A DNA stretch of 64,000 nt from Smittia aterrima (GCA_033063855.1 CP093831.1:13330001-13394000), one strand, 5' to 3'. Positions 51,901 to 61,327 are shown, counted from the stretch's first letter. Translations and numbers: made by a program. The notes: generated by a model from the letters alone, not told the origin.

Positions 51901-52537
51901 GAAGACATCTTCAAAAGCTTTTGATGCGTTGAGTGGAATTATCATTGCTTTTTACAATTAGAATTTTAAATCAACTCTTCATCTTATCATGAAAAGCTTT
52001 TACTTTTTTTATTCAGTTTCACACTCTCGTTCATAATTTATTTTCGTTGCTTGCAGTTTCCTTCGAGCAATAAATTTTCCATCTAATTAAAGAGGATTTT
52101 TATGCGAGAACATATAATCAAATATATTGGAGCTGATGTACTTAGCGAACTCAGGGATGAAGATGAAGAAAAGCCGATTTCGACAGCTTCTCCATCAATA
52201 TTCAAACTTTTTATTTAATCTGGTTTAGAGTTTTGTTTTTAAAAGATTTTTCTTTCTTTCTAAGCATCAAAAGTTTTTGTTTTGCGCAACTGCATTCTCT
52301 GCTTTTAGCTTAAGAGCGTTGTAATTATTCTCTCAGAGAATGAATTATTAATTCAAACATTTGTTGAGCACGAGCATCGCCCTACGCAATAATTCTTTTT
52401 AATGTCGGCTCTTGCGAAAAGAATGAAAGCGCGAGCATGTAAAAGTAGGTCTTAAGGAAATCCCGAAAATCTGTCGCATTATCACGAAGGAAGAAAAGCT
52501 TTCACATAAACGATGCCTCACATACCATTAAACTCAT
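48048..52537 (-). CDS. Secreted Tyr/Pro/Gln/Ser-rich protein, 4 exons, 378 residues
   Basis: Exons in transcript order: 52526-52537, 51056-51191, 50866-50972 and 48048-48929. All introns are GT-AG and the phases close (12 + 136 + 107 + 882 nt). Exon 1 contributes only four codons (ATG AGT TTA ATG) before donor GTATGT. Residues 1-21 form a signal peptide (MKYAVVGVLLVIVLSSNA), followed by an EEAKS start and a dibasic KR at about 44-45 that could be a processing site. The remainder is low-complexity, rich in Tyr, Pro, Gln, Ser and Asn, with two related motifs, HGAVSYSHY and QGAVSYANV, near the C-terminus, and it ends in KVSFN. Composition resembles insect cuticular, eggshell or silk-like matrix proteins, but I recognise no named domain. 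The gene converges on the receptor. Gene structure is well supported; function is unknown. Confidence 0.8.
48930..50865 (-). other. Intron 3 of the Tyr/Pro-rich gene (1.9 kb)
   Basis: AT-rich intron; no nested gene or repeat family recognised. Confidence 0.75.
50866..50972 (-). CDS. Secreted Tyr/Pro-rich protein, exon 3
   Basis: Acceptor CTCTTTAG|GA and donor AGCAAT|GTGAGT. Encodes about 36 Ser/Asn/Gly-rich residues (for example NIGNSGFQPITSSYSS), keeping frame from phase 1 to phase 0. Confidence 0.8.
51056..51191 (-). CDS. Secreted Tyr/Pro-rich protein, exon 2 with signal peptide
   Basis: Acceptor ATATAG|AAA and donor CTTATG|GTGAGT. Carries the hydrophobic signal core (KYAVVGVLLVIVLSSNA) and the mature N-terminus with the KR dibasic. 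Confidence 0.82.
51192..52525 (-). other. Intron 1 of the Tyr/Pro-rich gene (1.3 kb)
   Basis: AT-rich intron; nothing coding recognised. It follows the short first coding exon, a common site for regulatory sequence, but no specific site is claimed. Confidence 0.7.
52526..52537 (-). CDS. Secreted Tyr/Pro-rich protein, 12-nt coding exon 1
   Basis: Encodes M-S-L-M before donor ATG|GTATGT. Joined to exon 2 it gives an uninterrupted signal peptide. Either Met could initiate. Tiny first coding exons are common in insect secreted structural protein genes. Confidence 0.65.
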
Positions 52538-54765
52538 ATCTGCAAATTAGACCGGATTGTTGCTTTGCTTTTGTTCGTTGGCTCTTGCGCTCACTCTCAG
52601 GATCACTTAATCACTTCAATTTGTTAAACAAACAAATGATGGAATTCTTTCTTTTTCGCTTATCTTTTTGCTTTGTGCTGCTAATTGTTAATCTGCCGGC
52701 TTTTCTCTTATTTCCCTCAGAATAGACTGAGTATGTGCTGCAAATAGAAAAAAGGGATAAAACACTGAACTCCGATTCCGTCCCTTTTCACTTTCTCTCT
52801 AGAGCTTTTGTATTAATTTTATTTTCCTTTTATTGGAACCCGAAAGATATCAAGAAGACAATGAAGTGAATTTTGCTTTATTTACTTGCTTCGCGATAAG
52901 TGAACCGTTGCTTAACGCTTTTGTTTTACTGTTTTCGGATGGAGTCTAATAACTGAAAGTGAAACTCCAACTTCACTTTAGTTTTATAACATTTCATCCC
53001 TCCATTGCACTTTAAATCCATTGCGTTTCTTCATCATCTCTGATACGATCCATGAGCGGAATACTTGAGATATTCGAGAGAGAAGTGATGCGAGCAGTTT
53101 GAGTACGAAATTAATGAAGAAACTTTTTTTTTCTTTTGTATCTTCAGTCCATCGATGCTTCGTAGGAAAATCCATAGAAAAAGAGAAAAAGTGATTTTGC
53201 TTTCCGGTGAAATTATCAATCGGTCGAGCGTGCTCGCGATAATCAAAGCGCAGAATATCATCAAAGAGAAACAAAGTGACAATTATGTAACGACAAACAA
53301 GATTAAAGCGCCAGCGGCAAATTGTGTTGTTTGCTTGTGCGATAACGGCCGCAGAAAGTGTCGACTCGCTATAGAAACAAAACCATCTAATTCGGCTCGA
53401 GATTAATTGCTTGGATTTCAGTTTTAATTTCATAGAAAATCCACATGGCTTGGCACGTAATAGCAGATATCGTTAATGATTGCGCTCGAGCCGAAAATTA
53501 TCGTATTGAGCATCAAAATTAATCCGCAGACTGCTTTGAGGCTTCCCATTACATTCAACGCAGTTAACAAGCTCATTATGTTCCTAGAATTTCAATTGAC
53601 AAACGCAATTTAACGAAGACGTCCAAAGGAATGGAAATTCTCGAAGATCAAAAGGGAAAATGATTTTATGATATTATTACAATGAATTTGAAATTAAATT
53701 TAAGTTTTCGTCAAAGAAGATTGATATCGACTTGGAATCAATTTCTTTCTCTCTCACTCACTCTCTTCTAAATGTTTCAGAGTGGTTGATGTTAATTTAT
53801 GAGGTCAAATGCCAATGCACATTGTCGGGGCTTAATAGGAAATTTATGTGAAAGCGAATGCAGGTGCAGCAACTCTTATCATCAATAGCAATGGACAGCA
53901 GAAAACAAATAGTGTCGAAACGTTAAAATGAATTGTCGAGCGATTTTTCATGTTTCGTTGAGTCTTCCTTTGCTGTCGTTGTCATGAGAGCAATTTTAAG
54001 ACCGTCGCAACATGAAGCAACACAATTATGCGCTTGTATACAAGCTTGGGAGCTGTGGTGTTAAACTGGCAATTATTCACTTTAAACACTTGTTCTGCTC
54101 CTTACTTAAAGTCCCAGGTGGAACGTTAATGTCAAGAATTAGTTCGAGATTCTCTAAACCACACTCAACTCCACATCATCCACAAAACTTGTGCCAGAAC
54201 TTAAACTTTCAACGATGCTGGAGCATTAAAAAATTTTAAAAGATTTTTCAAAAAAGAAATCGAGAGATTTTTTTATTGATCTTTCAGATTGAATTCTGAG
54301 AGTTCAGCGAAAGAAAAACTCTTTGAATGTCAATCAAATTATAAAAGTCCAAGCAGATCTTTAATTTGAAGCTGCTGAACTTTTCTCATTACAAATAAAA
54401 AAAAAGTTTAATTCCACAAGCAATAAATTGTAAAGCGTCGTTGTCGAATGATTAATTAAACAATCAGTTTTAGCAAATGGTTTCGCTGCTCTTAATCTCG
54501 ATTTTCTTTTTCTCCCTTCAAGCTTTAACAGCAGAACATTCATTTTGCAATACACATCTGAACCACTTAAATAATCGAGTGTCATTAAAAGTTACGCCGC
54601 GGTAGCTTAAAACTTTTCATGCTTCGAACAAAAAAAATACTTCGTGTTGTCATTAAAACATTTGTAATTTTTCAAAAATTTCAGTCACGTCCCAGTCCAA
54701 CTTAATTTAATTTATTGGCTTACTATGAAGTTTTACAATTTCAGACTCCGTTTAAAAAACACAGA
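52538..54765. other. Intergenic region
   Basis: Contains the presumed promoter of the Tyr/Pro-rich gene and the downstream flank of the DUF1091 array. A 149-codon minus-strand frame (52984-53433) overlaps other frames and has no recognisable domain. Slightly CpG-richer DNA around 53300-53400 is unexplained. Confidence 0.6.
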
Positions 54766-57362
54766 TCAACCGAATGAATTTATTTCAGATGATGAAATTT
54801 TATAAATAAAGTTTGCGGAGCCTATGTATTCACCTTCAGGAGTGCGAATTGTCATTATCAATTTGTAATCACCTCTCGGTAAGATCGTGGGCACTGATTT
54901 GAGACTAAACTTGGCATTCGTAACGTTGAGAAACTGAAAAAATTTAGTATTGGAGATTATTAGAACAAAAATGTTGACATACAGCAACCTTTTGTATTCA
55001 GTCGAAAAGGTTGAAATTGGGGAGACGCCATTACCCCGACAGGCGCTACCCCGACAAATGATAATTATATACAATTATTATTATAATTATTTAAATTATA
55101 AAAAATTATTATAATAATTTACAAAATCTTATAATTATTATAATAATTATTAACAAAAAACTCGAAAGTTATAATAATTTTATGAAATACTTGCATGCAA
55201 GTTGTTGTCTCGTCGCTCTTACGAAAATCCCTTTTCCAAGTTTGTGATCAACTTTATTTCTTTGTGTGTGTGATTCAAATTTCTACAAGTAATTTGTTTA
55301 GAAGAATGCTCTTTTGTTCTTATTATTACTCACATTGGTAGGGAATTGACTTTATATCGCACAACGATGAGACTTCAAAATAGTTCGAGCGTTCCGGTTG
55401 CGATCGATCTTCGCTTTCTTGGTGATTGAAAGGAGATTATTTGTGATCTTTCCGGCACGCCAGCGAGTTCTCAGCAGAACTTCGAACTAAGGCTTTAATT
55501 TGAAATGAATTTTTAAATGAGTTTACTTTAAGTTTACGTCCTTGTGCCACGACGATTCTATTTCAACTGGTCTCTTATCTCATCGTTCCGCGAGTACAAC
55601 AACAAACTTCGTTTGCGCGCGAGATTTTAAAATTTAATTTTCTCGAAAATGTACGAGAGCAAGGGTTTGATGATAAATTTAATTTTAGTGGATTTAATTT
55701 CATATTGATGAGTTGTCGAGAGACGACACAAGTGTAAATAATTATTATAATAATTATTATAATTATTTTGATCTTAAATTTTTATTATAATAAATATTTA
55801 TAAAAATATTATAAGTTCATTAGAAATTATAAGATTATTATAGTAATTACTTTTCAAATTATTTGATAAATAATTATTATTTATAAAATAGAATTTAGAA
55901 ACATTTTTGTCATAAACATTAATTGATCAACATTGTTGAAGTTATCTGCTGAATCGTTTCAAGCAACAAAAATTCATAAAGTAAGTAGTTCATAAAGTAA
56001 TCTTATTTTGATCGTACTTTTATTTCCATTTATATTCAAAACTAATAGCATTTTCAAGTTCTCATGATGTTTTTATTGCAAATTCTTGAAGCAAATTAAG
56101 AAACCGGTTTGAGTGGAATTTGTGTTTATTTTTTTGGCGTTTTGGCTCCCTAAAGCATTGTTTGTTCAATGAAAAATGTTTTGATAGAAAAATATCCTGT
56201 CATTTTCATCATCCAACCAAACTTGTTTGATATAGCTAAAGAAACTAATAAAATTTTCTGCGATGTTCGCCAACGTGTTTTTGACGGGGAATTGAAATTG
56301 ATTTTGAATTTTTAAAATTCTTTAGAGGAAAACATTTTAGTTTTCAGTATTGAAGATGTTTATTTTTGATTTTATTAAATAAAAACATTTACTAATAATA
56401 TCACTTTACTTTCTTTTCCACAAAGTGGTAATTCCAACAAACCAGACTCGAAAGTTATTAGAAAAATTGTTGTGCAACACTTTAATTCTTTCCTCAACTT
56501 TTACTGCTTGCAAAGAGATACTAACTGATTAAAATAAATTCTCTTTTGGTCGAAAAGCTAATAATTAGCTTAATTTTTTAGTGTCGATAAAGTTTTGATT
56601 AAGAACTTATAATAATTATTATAATAATCATTTGAAATTATTGCAAACGCAAAAGTTATTATTAAAAGTTGTTATATTTATTTTATATAACATAATTATT
56701 ATAAGCTCAAAATAAATATAATAATTATGAATATTATAACATAAATAATTATTATATCAAATTGAACTTATAAAAATTATTGAACTTATAATAATTATTC
56801 TTATAATAATTTATACTTGCATGCAAGTAGATGGTTATTATAATTATTTGAAAACCTTGAATATTATTATAATAATTATAATAATAACTAGAGAGCACGG
56901 TGGATGTCTCCGGCCTGCGGCCTAAGACACAACCACGCAACACGCGACGGTCGCTACGCGACCTATACGCTGGTTGAACTCCGGCCCATTTATAACTATT
57001 TATAGCTATTATAACTATTTATAGCTTATATAACTATTTATAGCTATTATAACTATTTATAACTATGTATAACTATGTATAACTATGTATAACTATGTAT
57101 AACTATTTATAACTATGTATAACTATTTATAACTATTTATAACTATGTATAACTATTTATAACTATGTATAACTATTTATAACTATGTATAACTATGTAT
57201 AACTATTTATAACTATTAGACCATGTGTATGGGAGGTACCAGAAGGGGAGGCGCTAGAGTGCTCATTTTCAATAGGGTTTCTCCGAGGAACAATACAAAG
57301 TTGTAAATCAAATTTGAGCGCGGTAGCTGCGTTGGTTCGAGAGTTATGGTGTTTACAGACAT

Positions 57363-57398
<36 letters not shown>

Positions 57399-58716
57399 AT
57401 CCGGACAGGTTTTTTTTTATTGGTCACTCCGGCCCACACAATTTTTTTTCAAAAAATTGTCGGGCCCGGAGTTTTGTTTTCGGTCAAGAAATAAAAAAAT
57501 ATAACCACCATTATATTTCACTTTTCTCGACGTTTCATGGTATTTAAAGCCAGAAAAACCAATAAAAAAAACCTGTCCGGATTCGTGTGTGTGTGTGTGT
57601 GTGTGCGCGTATGTCTGTAAACACCATAACTCTCGAACCAACGCAGCTAGCGCGCTCAAATTTGGTTTACAACTTTGTATTGTTCCTCGGAGAAACCCTA
57701 TTGAAAATGAACACTCTAGCGCCTCCCCTTCTGGTACCTCCCATACATGGTCTAATAGTTGTAAATAGTTATACATAGTTATACATAGTTATAAATAGTT
57801 ATACATAGTTATAAATAGTTATACATAGTTATAAATAGTTATAAATAGTTATATATAGTTATATATAGTTATATATAGTTATATATAGCTATAAATAGTT
57901 ATAAATGGGCCGGAGTTCTACCAGCGTATAGGTCGCGTAGCGACCGTCGCGGGTCGCGTGGTTGTGTCTTAGGCCGCAGGCCGGAGACATCCACCGTGCT
58001 CTCTAGTTTTTCTGGCTTTAAATACCATGAAACGTCGAGAAAAGTGAAATATAATGGTGGTTATATTTTTTTATTTCTTGACCGAAAACAATACTCCGGG
58101 CCCGACAATTTTTTGAAAAAAAATTGTGTGGGCCGGAGTGATTTAGTATTTCGTTATAATAATTATTATTTGTCGGGGTAGCGCCTGTCGGGGTAATGAC
58201 GTATATCCGTTGAAATTGGCTTACTGAACCAAATTGTGTATCTATTCAAAAAAAAATTTGCTCTAAACTCACAGTATAAGGACATTTATGGATCAAACCG
58301 GGAGCCGTATCGTTGAAAAGACGATAAACGAAAGAAGACATTTTGTTGCTGAAGTCCTGCTTGTCGATAAATTGGCAAATCTCAACCGGAGGACCAGACA
58401 AAATTTCTCGATAAACTGTTCCATATTTGAAGAGACATACTCCTTGTATCTATCTCACGAAATAACGATAATAAAACTTAAAATAATGATTGTATAGGAT
58501 ACTAACGGATATTTTGTGGAGTGGTTTTTTAGCGAATCCGATTATATTTATTCCTGAGAATGATCGATTGTACGACTTTGCATAACAAGTTGCGTTGTGA
58601 ACGTATTTCTCCGAATAGTTGCATTGAACGGCAACAATGTAAACTGACATGAAGTCCTTAATGCAATAATTTGTTGTCAGCAAAATGAAAAACGGGAAAA
58701 CTTTGAGAACGATCAT
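54766..58716 (-). CDS. DUF1091 (DM8) secreted protein, copy 1, intact
   Basis: Exons in transcript order: 58503-58716, 58273-58442 and 54766-54933 (214 + 170 + 168 nt, 183 residues). Intron 1 is 60 bases (GTATCC...CAAG). Intron 2 is 3339 bases because a 3.19-kb mobile element sits in it. The protein has a signal peptide (residues 1 to about 21), then a DUF1091 domain: VQCNYSEKYVHNATCYAK with C32 and C44, IPINK-like PLHKISV at 65-71, FKYGTVYREIL at 76-86, EICQFI with C94, HKCPY with C125, and TILPRGDYKLIM near the end. The four Cys probably form disulphides. DUF1091 proteins are small secreted proteins expanded in flies; function is poorly known. Splice sites are inferred from matching sister copies. 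Confidence 0.8.
54779..54784 (-). terminator. AATAAA overlapping the last codons of DUF1091 copy 1
   Basis: AATAAA lies inside the coding end (GAAATAAATTC), ten bases before the stop. It is also present in copies 2, 3 and 5. It may place cleavage just after the stop codon, but could be only a codon-use coincidence. Confidence 0.3.
55010..55020. repeat. Left 11-bp target duplication of the foldback element
   Basis: GTTGAAATTGG occurs here and again at 58209-58219, directly abutting the two inverted ends of the element. Confidence 0.75.
56989..57222. repeat. 10-bp minisatellite, left arm
   Basis: About 23 tandem units of aactatttat with aactatgtat and agctatt variants. The inverted counterpart lies at 57758-57905. 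Confidence 0.85.
57366..57396. repeat. (CA)n microsatellite
   Basis: Uninterrupted CA repeat inside the left arm, mirrored by (GT)n at about 57584-57605 in the right arm. Confidence 0.9.
57425..57551. repeat. Foldback core, copy in plus orientation
   Basis: Sequence between the two long arms. It begins with a self-complementary block (ACTCCGGCCC ... GGGCCCGGAGT) and recurs in reverse orientation at about 58010-58140, outside the right arm. Confidence 0.75.
57758..57905. repeat. 10-bp minisatellite, right arm
   Basis: Reverse-complement counterpart (atagttataa/atagttatac units) of the 56989-57222 array, with fewer units. Confidence 0.85.
58209..58219. repeat. Right 11-bp target duplication of the foldback element
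   Basis: Perfect copy of GTTGAAATTGG at 55010-55020, immediately outside the right inverted end. Confidence 0.75.
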
Positions 58717-58808
58717 CGTGGATTCATGAAAAAATAACTCTAAAACTCAACTAACATTCAAAATAAACTAGAGGATGTTTGTTAGCGATAAACTAGCGTT
58801 ATCCGTTG

Positions 58809-58814
58809 AACTGA
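58809..58814 (-). promoter_or_regulatory. Candidate initiator (TCAGTT) of DUF1091 copy 1
   Basis: TCAGTT about 95 bases upstream of the ATG, in a block (CTATCAGTTCAACGGATAAC) kept in the flanks of copies 1, 3, 4 and 5. TCAGT is the common arthropod initiator core. A match in copy 5 lies at 63623-63628. No clear TATA at the standard distance. Confidence 0.35.
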
Positions 58815-59422
58815 TAGTTACAATTTAAATAACTTTAATAGCAAGATTTTGAAAGATTAAAAATAAAAATAGAAATTAATTTATAATTTCTTGAGTCAGC
58901 TGATTGGTCTATCAAGTTGATAGTATCAACCGAATGAATTTATTTCAGATGATGAAATTCTTCCAATAAAATTAATTGAGGCCATGGATTCACCTTCAGG
59001 AGTGCAAGCTGTCATTAACAATTTGTAATCACCTCTGGGTAAAATCGTGGGCACAAATTTAGTTTTACCTCTGATATTCGTAACGTTGAGAAACTGAAAA
59101 AAATTAATTTGTTTAGAGATTCTTCAAAAACCAAATAAACTGACCGTGTAAGGACATTTATGGATCTAACCGGGAGCCGAATCGTTGAAAACACGTTAAA
59201 CGAAAGAAGACAATTTGTTGCTGAAATCCTGGGTGTTGATAAATTGGCAAATTTCAACAGGAGGACCAATCAAAATTTCAAGATAAATTGATTCATATTT
59301 GAAGAACGCAAATCCTTGTACTTATCTCTCGAAACAACGATAATCAAACTTCAATTAATGATTCTGTAGGATACTAACGGATATTTTGTAGAGTGGGTTT
59401 TTGGCGAATCCGATAACATTTA

Positions 59423-60004
59423 TAATAATAAGAATTGGCTTGATGTGAAATTCCTTCTTTCTTTCTTTCTTTCCTTCTGTGGCGTAACGCTCGACTTTAG
59501 CGCAACTGGTGGCAAAAAAATGAACTAAGCATTGCTGTCCATGAACCCAAAACTTCGGAAAACTTTGGGAAAACTCAGGAAAACTTCGAGAAAATTTCGG
59601 AAAACTTCGGAAAAACTTTGGAAATCTCCGGGAAAATTTCGGAAAAACTCGAGAAAACTTCGGAAAAACTTCGGGAAAATTTAGGAAAACTCGGGAAAAC
59701 TTCGGAAAATCTTCGGGAAAAACTCGGGAAAAATCGGGAAAACTTCGGAAAAACTCAGGAAATTTTTGGAAAAACTTCGGGACAAAACTTCGGTAAAACT
59801 CGGGAAAATTTTGGAAAAACTTCGGAAAAGTAGGGAAAAACTTCGGGAAAACTTCGGAAAAGTCGGGAAAATTTCGGAAAAAGTCGGGAAAATTTGGAAA
59901 AACTTCGGAAAAAGTCGGGAAAACTTTGAAAAATTTCTGAAAAAGTCGGGAAAACTCGAAGGGATTCGTCTCGACGGGCGGCAAAGCCGCCCAGGGTAAA
60001 CTAG
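59423..60004 (+). mobile_element. Helitron-like non-autonomous insertion with minisatellite
   Basis: 582 bases absent from sister copies, placed between CATTTA and TTCCTG. The right end has the layout of a Helitron 3' terminus: a perfect hairpin GGGCGGC-AAA-GCCGCCC at 59977-59993, a short spacer, then CTAG next to a T, with A and T flanking the insertion point. No canonical 5' TC is visible. Near the left end is a (CTTT)n run at about 59455-59475, and 59550-59960 is a minisatellite. The layout resembles Helentron-associated short elements. No Rep/helicase frame is present. Confidence 0.5.
59550..59960. repeat. Degenerate 11-12-bp minisatellite
   Basis: Tandem copies of approximately GGAAAACTTCGG with frequent A/T and C/G changes. 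On the minus strand it reads as Phe/Pro/Ser/Lys-rich repeats (FPKFSRSFPEFF type) in frame with DUF1091 copy 2. Confidence 0.85.
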
Positions 60005-60139
60005 TTCCTGAGAATGATCGATTGTACGACTTTGCATAACAAGTTGCGTTGTGAACGTACTTCTCAGAATAGTTGCATTGAACGGCAGCAACGTAAACTG
60101 TCATGAAGTCCTTGAAGCAATAATTTGTTGTCAGCAAAA

Positions 60140-60518
60140 TGAACAAGTGGCAGTAGCAGTTCGTACCGAACTCACTGTAGGGTTTTTTATCCGTCGGACT
60201 GGTTACAGGGGGTTGAGCTTAACTGGTCCGAGGTGGACCCGAATCTTGTCAGCTCTGAGATTTTTCCGCTCAACTCAAATAGTTGCCCATTTCATGTGAA
60301 CAGCTCAAAGTTCTAACTCCAAAGGAAAAGAAGTTTCACTTGTCGCTGGCAAGAGGTGGACCCAGATCTGGTCAGCTATAGAATACATGCACTCGATCCA
60401 AAATGTTGATCACTTCTTGTGAACAAGTCACAGCGGAAATGTTCTTCCGTTTTCGAGAAAACTTATTTCAAAACTAAAAATCAACTTTTTGTTCCATCCT
60501 TCGGATGAAAAACCCTAA
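60140..60518. mobile_element. Short insertion with inverted repeats in copy-2 signal peptide
   Basis: About 380 bases interrupt the sequence AAAATGAA|AAACGGAAG seen in the sister copies. AGGGTTTTTTATCCGTCGGA at 60179-60198 is mirrored by TCCTTCGGATGAAAAACCCT at 60499-60518. TA flanks each inverted repeat (ctgTAGGG ... CCCTAaaa), which would fit a TA-targeting MITE, but about 35 extra bases on the left are unexplained. Internally, two diverged direct repeats of about 124 bases share GAGGTGGACCC and GTCAGCT (60230 and 60354). Confidence 0.5.
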
Positions 60519-60577
60519 AAACGGAAGAACTTTTGGAATGGATTTTAGGATGAAAAACTAACTCTAAAACTCTACTA

Positions 60578-61115
60578 TGTATGTATTGTATTTTGCGAAG
60601 GGGATCTTGCGATCCACAGAAACGTAGGCAAGTTGCCTCTTGTATCTAACTCCGTTATGACAACCGCTACGATCTCGGGGAGCCACCATCTGTTTCCTGA
60701 TTATTGCAGCCCGTAATCAAGTAGCGTTTATATCTGAAACATCCCCACGTCTGCCAAGGCGCGAGATTCCATTACATATTACATCACAATATTGAGACTG
60801 TGTGCAAACATGAGTGTGTGGTAGTGGGAACATTGTCGGTGCCTTGCGCCCAAGTCCAACTCGACTATGTCAACACGCTTCTACCTGCACTCATGACGTC
60901 CCAACAATAACAGTTGGTGTACATGAGAAGGAACGTGACTCCACAAGGATGTTTCATTTTCCATTTTTAACCGGTCAAGAGAGAACTCTTTGAATAACTG
61001 AAATTCCTTTGGCGAGAGTGGGATTCGAACTTCAGAACTACTGCATTGAAAGCATAATTCTACCAGTCACATGAATACTACCACTCGACCATCTGAGTCT
61101 GGAACACGGTTAAAT
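60578..61115 (-). mobile_element. tRNA-derived SINE (538 bp)
   Basis: The minus-strand 5' end is tRNA-like: A box TGGTCGAGTGG at 61091-61081 and B box GTTCGAATCC at 61030-61021, both matching RNA polymerase III consensus at tRNA-like spacing. A unique body of about 430 bases follows and ends in a TACAATACATACA-type tail. Perfect 9-bp direct repeats, ACTCTACTA, flank it at 60569-60577 and 61116-61124, as expected from target-primed retroposition. It sits in the 5' flank of DUF1091 copy 2. It is non-coding and needs a LINE partner. Confidence 0.75.
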
Positions 61116-61327
61116 ACTCTACTAAAATTTAAAAGAAACTAGAGGATGATTATTATCAATAACCTAGCGTTATCCGTTGAACTGATAGTCACAACTTAAA
61201 TAATTTTAGACAGGATTTCTCAGGAACTGTAATTAAGCTTTTTTCTCTTATATTTATGTGAAAAATTAAAAATAAAATAAAATTTTAAGTTCTTGAGTCA
61301 GCTGATTGGTCTATCAAATTGATAGTA

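Larger units (their letters stand above)
56887..58006. repeat. Large inverted repeat with minisatellite arms
   Basis: The left arm starts ACTAGAGAGCACGGTGGATG and the right arm ends with its reverse complement at 58006. Each arm reads inward through a GC-richer block (GGCCTGCGGCC, GACGGTCGCTACGCGACC), a 10-bp minisatellite (aactatttat/aactatgtat) and a unique block around GGTACC, to a (CA)n or (GT)n tract followed by ATCCGGACAGG. The arms are roughly 530 and 450 bases and differ mainly in minisatellite and microsatellite length. Small open frames inside are by-products of these repeats. Confidence 0.85.
55021..58208. mobile_element. Non-autonomous foldback/Mutator-like DNA element (3.19 kb)
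   Basis: The ends are imperfect inverted repeats of about 47 bases. Left: GGAGACGCCATTACCCCGAC. Right, reverse-complemented: GGATATACGTCATTACCCCG. Both go on through a second ACCCCGACA copy and AATNATAATTAT. The element is flanked by perfect 11-bp direct repeats, a length seen with Mutator-like elements (9-11 bp); Foldback elements make 9 bp. The interior is very AT-rich (TTATAATAATTAT-type repeats) in 55060-56880, then has a nested palindromic module at 56887-58142. No transposase frame is visible, so it must depend on another element. It lies in intron 2 of DUF1091 copy 1 without touching coding sequence. Superfamily assignment is an inference. Confidence 0.75.
58926..60139 (-). pseudogene. 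DUF1091 copy 2, inactivated
   Basis: Exon equivalents: the 3' part of exon 1 at 59375-59422, its 5' part at 60005-60139, exon 2 at 59145-59314 and exon 3 at 58926-59093. Exon 3 is intact (TILPRGDYKLLM) and so are the exon sizes of 170 and 168 nt. Exon 2 has two nonsense codons: TAA where copies 1 and 5 have TAT (Tyr111 of copy 1), and TAG where they have TTG (Leu121). Exon 1 carries a 582-base in-frame insertion, and a second insertion removes the original start and first signal-peptide residues. Its intron-2 donor is GTCAGT rather than GTGAGT. A frame from 60146 still reads through exon 1 and the insertion but dies in exon 2. Confidence 0.8.

Noticed and set aside
52984..53433. 149-codon minus-strand open frame
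   Set aside because: Overlaps other open frames, has no recognisable motif, and its low-complexity end is Lys/Phe-rich as expected from AT-rich DNA.
56989..57222. Possible CRISPR-like regular repeat
   Set aside because: Ten-base units in direct tandem with no spacers, in a eukaryotic mobile element; a minisatellite.
57417..57776. 119-codon frame inside the foldback element
   Set aside because: Translation of inverted repeats and a CA/GT microsatellite; not protein-like.
59618..60091. Repeat-rich open frames on both strands in the minisatellite
   Set aside because: By-products of the 11-12-bp repeat, which lacks stops in several frames. Only the minus frame continuous with DUF1091 exon 1 is of interest, and that gene is dead.
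61016..61100. Apparent tRNA gene on the minus strand
   Set aside because: A and B boxes are good, but no convincing acceptor stem or standard anticodon arm forms, and it is joined to a SINE body flanked by target duplications.
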